A DNA stretch of 64,000 nt from an uncultured Pelagibacteraceae bacterium (GTDB taxonomy: Bacteria; Pseudomonadota; Alphaproteobacteria; Pelagibacterales; Pelagibacteraceae), in assembly GCA_902570425.1 (NCBI GenBank), contig CACFYB010000001.1, positions 186,001-250,000 on the forward strand, given 5' to 3'. The position numbers were made by a program, and so were the translations under genes. A model generated the notes under the pieces. That model was given only the letters and a program-made list of their open reading frames with translations. It made no database searches and was not told the DNA's origin. This document shows, one piece after another, positions 8,344 through 18,609 of this stretch (within the stretch, counting starts at the first letter, position 1; every line of letters begins with the position of its first letter).

Positions 8344-8539
8344 TTTTTTTTTTTATCTTTTTTTTTTTTAGATATTTTTTTAATGGGAACCATATTAAAC
8401 CAAAAATAGCAGCAAAAATTGCAATAACCACACCCAATGTTGCTGCTAAAACACCTGCACCAATTCCAGGCCCAAGGTAGGCATACGCTGATGTAGATGT
8501 AAAAAAAAACAGGATTGAGAAAATAAATATTTTAATCAT
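8336..8539 (-). CDS. 67-residue YLGPG-motif membrane protein
   Basis: A signal-peptide-like N-terminus ends in TSAYAYLGPGIGAG (around residues 16-29), followed by a second hydrophobic helix (AATLGVVIAIFAAIFGLIW) and a very basic tail (KKYLKKKKIKKKID). Small proteins with the AYAYLGPGxGxG pattern occur in many bacteria, often near surface-polymer or arylsulfotransferase-like genes, with no known role. The first helix may be cleaved after AYA, leaving a single-span protein. It sits between the arylsulfotransferase-like gene (17 bases) and the 121-residue membrane protein (8-base overlap). Confidence 0.75.
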   Translation of the reverse strand: MIKIFIFSILFFFTSTSAYAYLGPGIGAGVLAATLGVVIAIFAAIFGLIWFPLKKYLKKKKIKKKID

Positions 8540-8556
8540 GATTTATTAAATAGTTT

Positions 8557-9960
8557 TCATTTATTAAATAGTTTTCTTAATTTTTTAGATTTTTCTGAGA
8601 CAATTATTCTTGCCCAACTTAAAAAATAAGGATCATTTTTTGAATTGATGTTATTAAATTCCCACACAACTTCTTCATTCGAATTGATATATAAAATTCT
8701 GTTGTTATTAGTATCTTCAACTATTATAGATCCGTCCTCTAAAAAATCTGATAAGCCAGCCGTATGGGTATTAACTTTATTTTCTATAAAAGTATCTTGG
8801 AATTTTATAGAGAAACCATCTGTTTCAAAATTATATATTAACAATTGGTTATAAGTCCTATCCTCTGTTTTACTATTAACATCTAAGATTACATTATTAT
8901 TGTAAATAGAAATTCTTCTATCATCTATGATATCAACATCATGTTGGTTTTTAAAAAAACCTCGAATAACTTTAATTATCTTATTATTAGACGGTCTATA
9001 AAGAATTATAGCACTTAAACTTCTTGAACTTAAAAATAAATCTCCTTTTTTGAAAAAAGGCGTATCCTCTAAAACTGGTTGAATGTCATTAAGATGTATT
9101 GGATCAAAATTTAGCATATTTTTTTCAGTAAATACTTCGTCTGAATAACCATTTTCAACCAAAATATCTGAAACAGATTTTGAGAATATTAAATTTCCAT
9201 CTTTATCTAATATAGATATGGCATCATTATTGAATTCTCTCTGGGGGTTTAATTTTTTGAAAGGCTGAATATATTTTTTCAATTCATCCGAAAGGTCTAC
9301 AACTGAGCAAACATAAATATTTCCTTCTAAGTCTGTATTAATTGAATGATGATAATTTTGTTCAAAGTTAATCCATATAACTTTGCCATTTTGATCTACT
9401 TTGACTAGGGGTCCATTTGCAATGAAAATTAACCCACCATCTGAATTTATTTCAGGATGAGACATTTGTATTCTATTTATTCCAAATTCAGATTTTAATT
9501 GTTTTGACTTAGATTTTGTCATATCGATATTGTTGTAAATTTGATTCATATCAGGCAAATATGAATGTAATATTTTGAATGTATTAACATCTCTTAGTTC
9601 AACGACTGATCTACCCAAATTACCATCGTGGCGAGCAACTAATATCAATTCATCCTTTTTAATATTGTCATTTATTTTTTTTTTAAAGAATTTTTCTTTA
9701 TCGAAAATAATCGTATTTTCTTGATTAAGATCTTCATTTTGTTTTGAGGGCTTTATGACATCTCCATCTAATGTCTTATATGTAATCATAAATTTAACAT
9801 TTGAAGGTATCTCAGCAAAAAAAACTGCAACTTTTTGTATAGATGGAAATTTTTTTCCACCTATGTAATGGTGTCTTAGAATAGATCCATATAAAATAAA
9901 AAAAATAAGTGATAAAACGATAATAAAATAGACAGAGTAGCTAAAAGGTTTATTTTTCAC
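8557..9960 (-). CDS. Arylsulfotransferase-like (ASST family) membrane-anchored propeller protein
   Basis: 467 residues with a single N-terminal membrane anchor (about residues 7-26), so the body is likely periplasmic. Beta-propeller-like repeats follow, with the ASST-family phrases NYHHSINTDLEGNIYV (about 207-222), NQHDVDIIDDRRISIYNNN, and NTHTAGLSDFLEDGSIIVEDTNNNRILYINSNEEVVWEF with runs broken here for length. The conserved histidines of these phrases match the arylsulfotransferase fold, which moves sulfate between phenolic compounds. Whether this copy is catalytic is not certain. The start codon is GTG at 9960. It heads the four-gene cassette that includes a PAPS-type sulfotransferase. Confidence 0.75.
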   Translation of the reverse strand: MKNKPFSYSVYFIIVLSLIFFILYGSILRHHYIGGKKFPSIQKVAVFFAEIPSNVKFMITYKTLDGDVIKPSKQNEDLNQENTIIFDKEKFFKKKINDNIKKDELILVARHDGNLGRSVVELRDVNTFKILHSYLPDMNQIYNNIDMTKSKSKQLKSEFGINRIQMSHPEINSDGGLIFIANGPLVKVDQNGKVIWINFEQNYHHSINTDLEGNIYVCSVVDLSDELKKYIQPFKKLNPQREFNNDAISILDKDGNLIFSKSVSDILVENGYSDEVFTEKNMLNFDPIHLNDIQPVLEDTPFFKKGDLFLSSRSLSAIILYRPSNNKIIKVIRGFFKNQHDVDIIDDRRISIYNNNVILDVNSKTEDRTYNQLLIYNFETDGFSIKFQDTFIENKVNTHTAGLSDFLEDGSIIVEDTNNNRILYINSNEEVVWEFNNINSKNDPYFLSWARIIVSEKSKKLRKLFNK

Positions 9961-10010
9961 TGATAAATACTACATCTAAATATTTCCATGAAAAGTAAAA
10001 AAAATGTAAG

Positions 10011-10042
10011 ATAAAAAAAAAGGGCAGATTGGACTGCCCTTT
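10011..10042 (-). terminator. Strong rho-independent terminator after groEL
   Basis: On the minus strand AAAGGGCAG-TCCAAT-CTGCCCTTT forms a perfect nine-pair stem with a 6-base loop, followed by a T run (complement of the A run at 10013-10020). It lies 28 bases beyond the groEL stop and ends the groES-groEL transcript before the arylsulfotransferase-like cassette. It is the clearest GC-rich hairpin in the window. Confidence 0.92.
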
Positions 10043-10070
10043 CTGAATTTTTGTTTAAGTGTAGTGGGGA

Positions 10071-11744
<1,674 letters not shown>

Positions 11745-11754
11745 TTAAATTAAA

Positions 11755-12045
11755 TTACTTACTAGAAATACCCATAATGTCTGATTCTTTCATTATGCTG
11801 TATTCTTTACCATCAATTTTGACTTCAGTTCCTGACCATTTGCCAAATAAAACTTTATCACCAACTTTAACATCCATTGGAATTTTTTTCCCATCCTCTG
11901 TTTTCGCGCCACCACCAACAGCAACAACTTTGCCCTCTTGTGGTTTTTCTTGAGCTGTATCTGGTATGATTATTCCACCAGCAGTTTTTTCACTGCTATC
12001 TAAAACTTCAATAAGAACACGATCGTGTAATGGTTTAAATTTCAT
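11755..12045 (-). CDS. groES: Co-chaperonin GroES (10 kDa)
   Basis: 96 residues from the ATG at 12043-12045. The frame is open further upstream to 12147, but the extension would be a hydrophobic non-family segment. This start has an AAAGGAG ribosome-binding site at 12051-12057. The family signature [16 protein letters not shown] and the mobile loop ([20 protein letters not shown], residues about 17-36) are intact. GroES caps the GroEL ring. A heat-shock-type promoter candidate lies at 12071-12100. Confidence 0.98.
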   Translation of the reverse strand: MKFKPLHDRVLIEVLDSSEKTAGGIIIPDTAQEKPQEGKVVAVGGGAKTEDGKKIPMDVKVGDKVLFGKWSGTEVKIDGKEYSIMKESDIMGISSK

Positions 12046-12070
12046 AATAACTCCTTTATAAATATGGATG

Positions 12071-12100
12071 TCATATAGATATTGGCCATACATTTTCAAG
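12071..12100 (-). promoter_or_regulatory. RpoH (sigma-32)-like promoter candidate for groES-groEL
   Basis: On the minus strand CTTGAAA (12094-12100) is followed, 15 bases later, by CTATATGA (12071-12078). Counted from CTTG the spacer is 18 bases, which fits the alphaproteobacterial heat-shock consensus (CTTG, 17-18 bases, CYTATnT) with one missing base in the -10. The predicted start of transcription is about 20 bases before the groES ATG. No CIRCE inverted repeat (HrcA site) is seen in the 125-base gap. Confidence 0.5.
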
Positions 12101-12170
12101 ACCAATATGCAAATTAAGATAAGCAAAAAAGATAGGAATTTCCTCATTTTATGGTTTATAGATTAATTTT

Positions 12171-12989
12171 ATGACCAAAAATTTAGATAATGAAGGTTTG
12201 AGTTCGATTGTAGATAATTATCAATTATTTTATGTTGACCTGTGGGGTGTAATCCATAATGGAGTCTCTCTTCATAAAGAAGCGATAAAAACTCTTAAAG
12301 AAATCAAAAATAAAAATAAAGAATATGTTTTGCTCACTAATGCGCCAAGACCAAATAATGCAGTAAAAAAATTTTTAGAAAAATTGGGCATGGAAGAAGA
12401 AATTAGGGAGCATGTTTTTACCTCTGGTGAAGCTGCTTTGATATATTTAAAAAAAAATTTTTTTTATAAAAAATTCTTTCATATCGGTCCTCCAAGAGAT
12501 TTTGATTTATTTAAGGATTTTGAGAAAAATAAGTCTGAAAAAATTGAAGAAAGTGAATATTTTTTGTGCACAGGCTTATTTGATGAGCACGATGAAGATT
12601 TGGTTTATTACAAAGATCTACTTGAAAAAAATACAAAAAAAAAGATGATTTGCACTAACCCAGATTTAATTGTGGACAGAGGTAATATTAGAGAATTGTG
12701 TGCAGGTTCTGTAGCAATGATTTTTGAAAAAATTGGTGGAGAGGTAGTTTATTTTGGCAAACCTTATCCAGAGGTTTATAATCAATCTATTGATAACAAA
12801 AATAAAAAGATATTATCTATAGGAGATAACTTAAATACAGATATAAAAGGAGCAAATTTATTAAATTACGATTCCTTATTAATTTCAAATGGAATTCACA
12901 AAAATGAAATTGAGGAAAAAGGTATTGAAAAAGTTTCTAAATCATATGAAGCAATTTGTAATTATATTCAATCAGAATTAAAATGGTAA
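12171..12989 (+). CDS. HAD-superfamily (class IIA) sugar-phosphatase-like hydrolase
   Basis: 272 residues. The nucleophile motif appears as FYVDLWGVIHNG (residues about 20-31), with the second Asp replaced as in the TIGR01459 subgroup of HAD-IIA proteins. Motif II is LLTNAPRP, and the C-terminal acid motif is ILSIGDNLNTDIKGANLLNY. The family dephosphorylates small phosphorylated metabolites, but the substrate is unknown. The gene overlaps ribF by 7 bases, and ribF overlaps ileS, so the three are probably one operon. It is divergent from groES across 125 bases. Confidence 0.85.
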   Translation: MTKNLDNEGLSSIVDNYQLFYVDLWGVIHNGVSLHKEAIKTLKEIKNKNKEYVLLTNAPRPNNAVKKFLEKLGMEEEIREHVFTSGEAALIYLKKNFFYKKFFHIGPPRDFDLFKDFEKNKSEKIEESEYFLCTGLFDEHDEDLVYYKDLLEKNTKKKMICTNPDLIVDRGNIRELCAGSVAMIFEKIGGEVVYFGKPYPEVYNQSIDNKNKKILSIGDNLNTDIKGANLLNYDSLLISNGIHKNEIEEKGIEKVSKSYEAICNYIQSELKW

Positions 12990-13915
12990 AATCATTTAAA
13001 GTTTACAAAAATTTTAAAATAGAACCTAAAGATAAAAGGTCAATAGTTTTAATAGGGAACTTTGATGGATTGCATTTAGGGCATCAAAAATTATTTACTC
13101 AAGCTCAAAAATATAAAAAAAGATATAAATCTAAAATTGGTGTGCTGACTTTTGAACCAATGCCAAAAATGTTTTTTAACAAGAAATTAAAAAATTTTAG
13201 AATTTCTGATAAAAAACAAAAATTAAATCTATTCAAAAAATTTAAAGTAGATTTTGTAATTTTAAAAAAATTTACAAGAAAATTATCAAGAATGAAATCA
13301 GATAAATTTATAAAGGGTATATTGGGTAAAAATCTAGCAGCAAGATTTATTTTTGTGAGTGATAATTTTAGATTTGGAAATAAAAGAGAGGGAGATGTTA
13401 AACAATTAAAAACTTTTGAAAACATTCTGAATTATAAAATTATTAAACCAAATCCGTTAATCTTAAATAAGAATATAGTGTCATCCTCTTTAATTCGAAG
13501 AAATTTGCAAATTGGTAACTTATCGAAAGCAAATAATCTTTTGAATAGAAAATGGTCTATATTTGGTAAAGTTCAAAAAGGTAAACAATTAGGAAAAAAA
13601 ATTGGTTTTCCAACTGCAAATATTGACATCAAAGATTATATATTAGCAAAACCAGGTGTTTATGCTGTGAGAATTAAAAAACAAAAAAGTAATAAATTTA
13701 TAAAAGGTATAGCTAATTTAGGGTATCGCCCAACATTTAATGGGAAAAAAATATTATTAGAAGTTCACTTATTTAATTTTTCTGGAAATTTATATAATAA
13801 GTATTTAACAGTTGAATTTTTAAAATTTATAAGAAAAGAAAAAAAGTTTAAGAATGTGGATCATTTAAAAAAACAAATTAAAAATGATTTGTTGGTAGCA
13901 AAAAAAACAAAATGA
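12983..13915 (+). CDS. ribF: Bifunctional riboflavin kinase / FAD synthetase
   Basis: 310 residues, normal family length. The N-terminal FMN adenylyltransferase domain has the GNFDGLHLGHQKL nucleotide-binding motif (residues about 26-38) and an SSSLIRRNL motif near residue 172. The C-terminal riboflavin kinase domain has GKQLGKKIGFPTANI (about 203-217) and ends in a lysine-rich helix. The enzyme converts riboflavin to FMN and then to FAD in the cytosol. It overlaps the HAD gene (7 bases) and ileS (4 bases, ATGA), which implies coupled translation. Confidence 0.96.
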   Translation: MVKSFKVYKNFKIEPKDKRSIVLIGNFDGLHLGHQKLFTQAQKYKKRYKSKIGVLTFEPMPKMFFNKKLKNFRISDKKQKLNLFKKFKVDFVILKKFTRKLSRMKSDKFIKGILGKNLAARFIFVSDNFRFGNKREGDVKQLKTFENILNYKIIKPNPLILNKNIVSSSLIRRNLQIGNLSKANNLLNRKWSIFGKVQKGKQLGKKIGFPTANIDIKDYILAKPGVYAVRIKKQKSNKFIKGIANLGYRPTFNGKKILLEVHLFNFSGNLYNKYLTVEFLKFIRKEKKFKNVDHLKKQIKNDLLVAKKTK

Positions 13916-16900
13916 CTAAATCTCAAATTAATCTCCCCAAAACAACTTTTTCTATGAAGGCAAATTTACCTGTTAAAGAACCTGAGATTCTAAAGATTTG
14001 GGAAAAAATTAATCTTTATAAAGAACTTAGAAAATCTAGAGAAGGTGAGGAGAAATTTGTTCTACATGATGGACCACCTTACGCTAATGGCAATATACAT
14101 ATGGGTACAGCTTTAAATAAAATTTTAAAAGATATTATTGTTAGATTTCATCAAATGAGTGGTCAGGACTCAGTTTATGTTCCAGGATGGGATTGTCATG
14201 GATTGCCAATTGAATGGAAAATTGAAGAGCAATATAAAAAAAATAAAAAGAATAAGAATGAAATTCCTGTAATTGAGTTTAGAAAAGAATGCAGGACATT
14301 TGCAGAAAAATGGATTGAAATACATAAAAGTCAATTTAAGAGATTGGGTGTCGTTGGTGATTGGGAAAATTATTACTCTACAATGAGTTATGAGGCAGAA
14401 GCACAAATTGTCAGAGAGCTAGGTAAGTTTTTAAAAGAGGGGAGCTTGTATAGAGGCTTTAAACCTGTTTTGTGGTCAACTGTTGAAAAAACAGCATTAG
14501 CTGATGCAGAAGTAGAATATCAAGATCACAAATCTGACACTATCTATGCGTCTTTTTTAATAAAATCATCTTTACTTAAAGAATTAAATAATTGTCATGT
14601 AATCATTTGGACTACTACTCCTTGGACTATACCTGCTAATAAAGCTTTAGCTTATAATGAAAATTTGGATTATTTGATTATTAAAATTTTAGATGATGGT
14701 GATTTTAAAGATCAAAAAATTGTTATTGCTGAAGCTCTATTGGAGTCTGTAATTAAAGATTGTAAAATTGAAAAATTTACAAAAATTCAAAAGTTTAAAG
14801 GTAAAGAATTTAAAAATACTATTTGTCAGCACCCCTTTTTTGATCTGGGATATAAATTAGATATTCCTATGTTAGAAGCAAGATTTGTTACAACAGAGCA
14901 AGGGACTGGTATTGTTCACTGCGCTCCAAGTCATGGTCCAGATGATTTTAATTTATGTTTAAAAAATGGAATTAAAGCGATAGAGACAGTTGATGGAGAC
15001 GGAAAATATACTAAAGTTGTTCCTTTGTTTGAGGGAATGCATATTTTTAAGTCCAATACTTTAGTTATTGAAAAATTAAAGGAACAAAAAAAACTTTTAT
15101 CAAATGGTCAATTAATTCACTCTTATCCTCATTCTTGGAGGTCTAAGGCTCCTTTAGTTCACAGGGCAACACCACAGTGGTTTATTTCAATGGATAGTCA
15201 TAATTTAAGAAAAAAAGCTCTGAAAGCAATTGATGAAACAAGTTTTTATCCAAGCAAAGGAAAAGAAAGATTAAGATCAATGATTGAAACAAGGCCAGAT
15301 TGGTGTGTATCAAGACAAAGAGTATGGGGCGTTCCACTTCCTATTTTTGTGAACAAAAAAAATAATGAAATTTTGATTGATGACAAAGTGTTTGAAAATA
15401 TTGCCAATATTTATGAGAAAGAGGGTTCAGATTGTTGGTTTTCCGACGATCCTCAAAAGTTTTTAGGAAACAATTATAGGGCAGATGATTATGAGAAATT
15501 AAGTGATATAGTTGAAGTATGGTTTGATAGTGGATCAACTCATTCATTTGTCTTAGAAAAAAGAGAAGATTTGAAATGGCCTGCATCAATGTATTTAGAA
15601 GGTTCAGATCAACATCGAGGCTGGTTTCATTCATCACTTTTGGAATCTTGTGGAACACGAGGAAGAGCTCCTTTTGAATCAATTTTATCTCATGGATTTG
15701 TCGTAGATGGAAAAGGTTTTAAAATGTCAAAGTCTCTTGGCAATGTAATAGCACCTGATGATATTTTGAAAAAATATGGTGCTGATATATTAAGAATTTG
15801 GGTTGCCTCCTCTAATTATGCAGAAGATTTAAGAATTGACTATTCTATTTTAGATCAACATTCTGAGTCATATCGAAAAATAAGAAATACATTCAGATAT
15901 TTGCTTGGAAATCTAAATGATAAATTTGAAAATATTGATTTAGAAAAAATCAATTATGATAATTTGCCTGAATTAGAAAAATTTATGTTAAATAGAGTTT
16001 ATTCACTTAATGAAAAATTCAACGAATATTTTAAAATTTATGATTTTCATAATCTTTATAAAGAATTATTAAATTTTTGTACAGTCGATTTATCTGCATT
16101 TTATTTTGATATAAGAAAAGATACTCTTTATTGTGATCCTTTAAATTCTAATAAAAGAAAATCATGTATTATTATTTTGAATATTTTATTGAACTCTTTA
16201 CTTAAGTGGTTTGCACCAATTCTGACTTTTACAACAGAGGAAATATATCAATTAGTCTCAAAAAAATACAAAAGTATTCATTTAGAAAAATTTCAAATTT
16301 ATCCAAAAAAATTTAAAGATGAAAAGCTTGAAAAAAAATGGCTAGAGTTAATAAAGTTAAGAAATACTTGCAATGTTAGTATTGAGGAAAAAAGAGCAAA
16401 TAAAGTAATAGGTTCAAGTTTAGAAGCCGAATTAAATCTTAAATTAAATAGTAGCTATAAAAAAGTTATTTCAAATATTGATTTAGCTGAATTATGTATA
16501 ACCTCAAAAGCAGAAGTCACTTATGATGATAAAATTGATGTTATTGTAAGCACAAAAAAATCTTTAGGAGAAAAATGTTCTATATGTTGGAAAATAAAAG
16601 ACGATCCATGTACTAGAAATAATTGTGGTCTTCAAAAAATGATTAATTCTTTAAAGAAAAATTTTATTATTAATTTTTTATTTGTTTTTACAATTTTCTT
16701 TTTAGATAGAATTACCAAATTATATGTAATTAATTTTAATGAAAATTATGGTGTCGATTTAATAAATTCAAAATTTCTTAACATTAGCTTAATTTGGAAT
16801 CAGGGAATAGCATTTGGTCTTTTTTCATTTAATGAAAAATATTTTTATAATATTTTAACATTCATTATTCTAATAGTTATTTTAATAATCCTTTTTATGA

Positions 16901-17124
16901 TAAAAAATAGCGAGGGTTTAAAAAAATACTCATTACTAATGATATTTGGTGGAGCTTTAGGTAATCTTTATGATAGAATTGTCTTTTCTGCGGTTCCAGA
17001 TTTTATAGATATCCATATTAATAATTTTCACTGGTTTATATTTAATGTAGCTGATATTTTCATTACTTTAGGAGTATTAATCATGATTATGACAGAATTT
17101 ATTGGTATAGACAAAAATAAATAA
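13912..17124 (+). CDS. ileS-lspA: In-frame fusion: isoleucyl-tRNA synthetase (IleRS) + lipoprotein signal peptidase (LspA)
   Basis: 1070 residues in one open frame. Residues 1-909 are IleRS: HIGH-equivalent HMGT (63-66), the editing-domain phrase TTPWTIPANKAL, KMSKS at 604-608, and a C-terminal zinc site with C889, C892, C900 and C905. Residues 910-1070 are a complete 161-residue LspA, with four membrane helices, NQGIAFGLF, and the two catalytic-Asp motifs GNLYDRI and FNVADIF. Met910 (16639) is the natural LspA start. No stop codon separates the parts. At the junction, CAAAAAATGA, losing one A would give a canonical TGA/ATG (ATGA) overlap. The arrangement could be a true fusion, an indel or sequencing error, or frameshifting. 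IleRS charges tRNA-Ile in the cytosol; LspA cleaves lipoprotein signal peptides in the inner membrane. A lipoprotein gene follows. Confidence 0.93.
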   Translation: MTKSQINLPKTTFSMKANLPVKEPEILKIWEKINLYKELRKSREGEEKFVLHDGPPYANGNIHMGTALNKILKDIIVRFHQMSGQDSVYVPGWDCHGLPIEWKIEEQYKKNKKNKNEIPVIEFRKECRTFAEKWIEIHKSQFKRLGVVGDWENYYSTMSYEAEAQIVRELGKFLKEGSLYRGFKPVLWSTVEKTALADAEVEYQDHKSDTIYASFLIKSSLLKELNNCHVIIWTTTPWTIPANKALAYNENLDYLIIKILDDGDFKDQKIVIAEALLESVIKDCKIEKFTKIQKFKGKEFKNTICQHPFFDLGYKLDIPMLEARFVTTEQGTGIVHCAPSHGPDDFNLCLKNGIKAIETVDGDGKYTKVVPLFEGMHIFKSNTLVIEKLKEQKKLLSNGQLIHSYPHSWRSKAPLVHRATPQWFISMDSHNLRKKALKAIDETSFYPSKGKERLRSMIETRPDWCVSRQRVWGVPLPIFVNKKNNEILIDDKVFENIANIYEKEGSDCWFSDDPQKFLGNNYRADDYEKLSDIVEVWFDSGSTHSFVLEKREDLKWPASMYLEGSDQHRGWFHSSLLESCGTRGRAPFESILSHGFVVDGKGFKMSKSLGNVIAPDDILKKYGADILRIWVASSNYAEDLRIDYSILDQHSESYRKIRNTFRYLLGNLNDKFENIDLEKINYDNLPELEKFMLNRVYSLNEKFNEYFKIYDFHNLYKELLNFCTVDLSAFYFDIRKDTLYCDPLNSNKRKSCIIILNILLNSLLKWFAPILTFTTEEIYQLVSKKYKSIHLEKFQIYPKKFKDEKLEKKWLELIKLRNTCNVSIEEKRANKVIGSSLEAELNLKLNSSYKKVISNIDLAELCITSKAEVTYDDKIDVIVSTKKSLGEKCSICWKIKDDPCTRNNCGLQKMINSLKKNFIINFLFVFTIFFLDRITKLYVINFNENYGVDLINSKFLNISLIWNQGIAFGLFSFNEKYFYNILTFIILIVILIILFMIKNSEGLKKYSLLMIFGGALGNLYDRIVFSAVPDFIDIHINNFHWFIFNVADIFITLGVLIMIMTEFIGIDKNK

Positions 17125-17125
17125 T

Positions 17126-17449
17126 ATGTTGTCCTTAAATAAAATTTTAACTCTATTTCTTATTTTCATTTTTTTATTTATTTCTGCATGCAAATCTGCT
17201 CAAAAAGCTTTCGTTCCTGAAAAAAAAAAGGGTAGTGATGCTTTTTTAGTAAAAAAAAAATCACCATTGGTAATGCCACCTAGTTATGGTGAACTACCAA
17301 AACCAAATGAAAAAGTTGAGAATAAATATGAAAAAACAGATATTCAAGGTTTAATTTCAGGATCAGATAGCAAGGTTATCGAAAAAGAAAAAACTACAGA
17401 AAGTAGTTCAATTGAAAAATTAATTCTCAAAAAGATTAAAAAGAATTAA
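17126..17449 (+). CDS. DUF3035-type lipoprotein
   Basis: 107 residues. The N-terminal hydrophobic stretch ends in the lipobox FISAC (lipidated Cys22), so it is a lipoprotein. The central DAFLVKKKSPLVMPPSYGELPKP phrase matches the DUF3035 pattern (D-x-F-x-V ... P-L-x-x-P-P-x-x-x-L-P-x-P) found in alphaproteobacterial lipoproteins. The function is unknown. It begins 1 base after lspA, the enzyme that would process it, and its last base is the first base of pgi's start codon, so it is part of the same operon. The C-terminal half is charged and probably disordered. Confidence 0.75.
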   Translation: MLSLNKILTLFLIFIFLFISACKSAQKAFVPEKKKGSDAFLVKKKSPLVMPPSYGELPKPNEKVENKYEKTDIQGLISGSDSKVIEKEKTTESSSIEKLILKKIKKN

Positions 17450-18609
17450 TGTTTACAAAATCTTTTCATTTTAAAAATTTTGAAAAAAAAAAATTTTTTT
17501 TAAGAGATCAAAAAAATTTAAAACAACTTTTAAATAAAAAACAAGAAATTATTAAGTCTCTTAGCTCAAGTTATAAATCTGTTTATAATAAAAAAAAAAT
17601 ATCTAGTAATTATAAAAAATATAATGAGATAAGATTGATAGGAATGGGTGGTTCTATTCTGGGTGCAAAGGCAATACATGATTTTTTACGCCATAAAATT
17701 AAAAAAAATTTTCATTTCATTGACAATCTAGAACCAAATCTAAATCAACCTTTAAAAAAAAATTTTTTAAATATAGTAATATCTAAATCAGGCAATACTC
17801 TTGAAACTATCGCAAATTTTAATGTTCTTAGAAATAAAAGAGATAAAAATATTTTTATAACTGAAAATAAGAAAAGTAATTTAAGAGTTCTTGCTAAAAA
17901 ACTTAGATCAGAAATTATAGATCATAATAATTTCATTGGTGGAAGATATTCTGTATTATCTGAAGTTGGAATGTTGCCTGCTGAATTTATGGGCTTAAAC
18001 CCCTCAAGATTCAGACAATTAAATTATCTGATTAAAAATAAACTTTTTTTAAATTCCCTAATTTACAACGTAGGATCAATTTTATCTTTAATTAATAAAA
18101 AAAAAATGAATTCAATTTTTCTAAATTATGACTCAGATTTAACTAATTTACTTGAATGGTATAAACAACTTATGGGCGAGAGTTTAGGTAAAAAAAGTAA
18201 AGGCATTTTACCTTTAATTTCTAATATGCCTAAGGACAATCATAGTGTGATGCAGTATTATTTAGATGGGCCCAAAAAAAATTTTTTCACTTTTTTTTCA
18301 TCTAAAAATGACTCTTCGATGAAAATTAAGAATATAAAATTGGAAAAGGATTTAAACTATCTTAAAAATAAATCCTTGAGTCAAATAGTGAAATCTCAAA
18401 AAATAGCTACAGAAAAAGTTTTTAAATATAAGAAAATACCTTTTAGAAGTTTTGAAATTTTTAAAAAGAATGAAAAAACTTTAGGAGAATTGTTTATATT
18501 TTTTATATTAGAAACTATCCTTTTAGGTAAAGCTTTAAATGTAAATCCGTATGATCAACCTTCTGTAGAATTAATTAAGACTCAAACAAAAAAACTTTTG
18601 ATTAAATAA
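17449..18609 (+). CDS. pgi: Glucose-6-phosphate isomerase, short form
   Basis: 386 residues, shorter than the usual 450-550 of bacterial enzymes. Sugar-isomerase motifs are present: GMGGSILGAKAIHDF (about 64-78), ISKSGNTLETIANFN (about 109-123), GGRYSVLSEVGMLPAEF (about 164-180), the catalytic-Glu region MGESLGKK, the His region DNHSVMQYY, and the C-terminal lysine in SVELIKTQTKK. It interconverts glucose-6-phosphate and fructose-6-phosphate in the cytosol. Residues seen at each catalytic position suggest it is active. The 3' end overlaps the convergent rsmD by 8 bases. Confidence 0.88.
   Translation: MFTKSFHFKNFEKKKFFLRDQKNLKQLLNKKQEIIKSLSSSYKSVYNKKKISSNYKKYNEIRLIGMGGSILGAKAIHDFLRHKIKKNFHFIDNLEPNLNQPLKKNFLNIVISKSGNTLETIANFNVLRNKRDKNIFITENKKSNLRVLAKKLRSEIIDHNNFIGGRYSVLSEVGMLPAEFMGLNPSRFRQLNYLIKNKLFLNSLIYNVGSILSLINKKKMNSIFLNYDSDLTNLLEWYKQLMGESLGKKSKGILPLISNMPKDNHSVMQYYLDGPKKNFFTFFSSKNDSSMKIKNIKLEKDLNYLKNKSLSQIVKSQKIATEKVFKYKKIPFRSFEIFKKNEKTLGELFIFFILETILLGKALNVNPYDQPSVELIKTQTKKLLIK

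Noticed and set aside
12046-12147. A 34-residue N-terminal extension of groES
   Set aside because: The frame is open, but the extension is hydrophobic, unlike any GroES. The ATG at 12043-12045 has an AAAGGAG site and gives the normal 96-residue protein.
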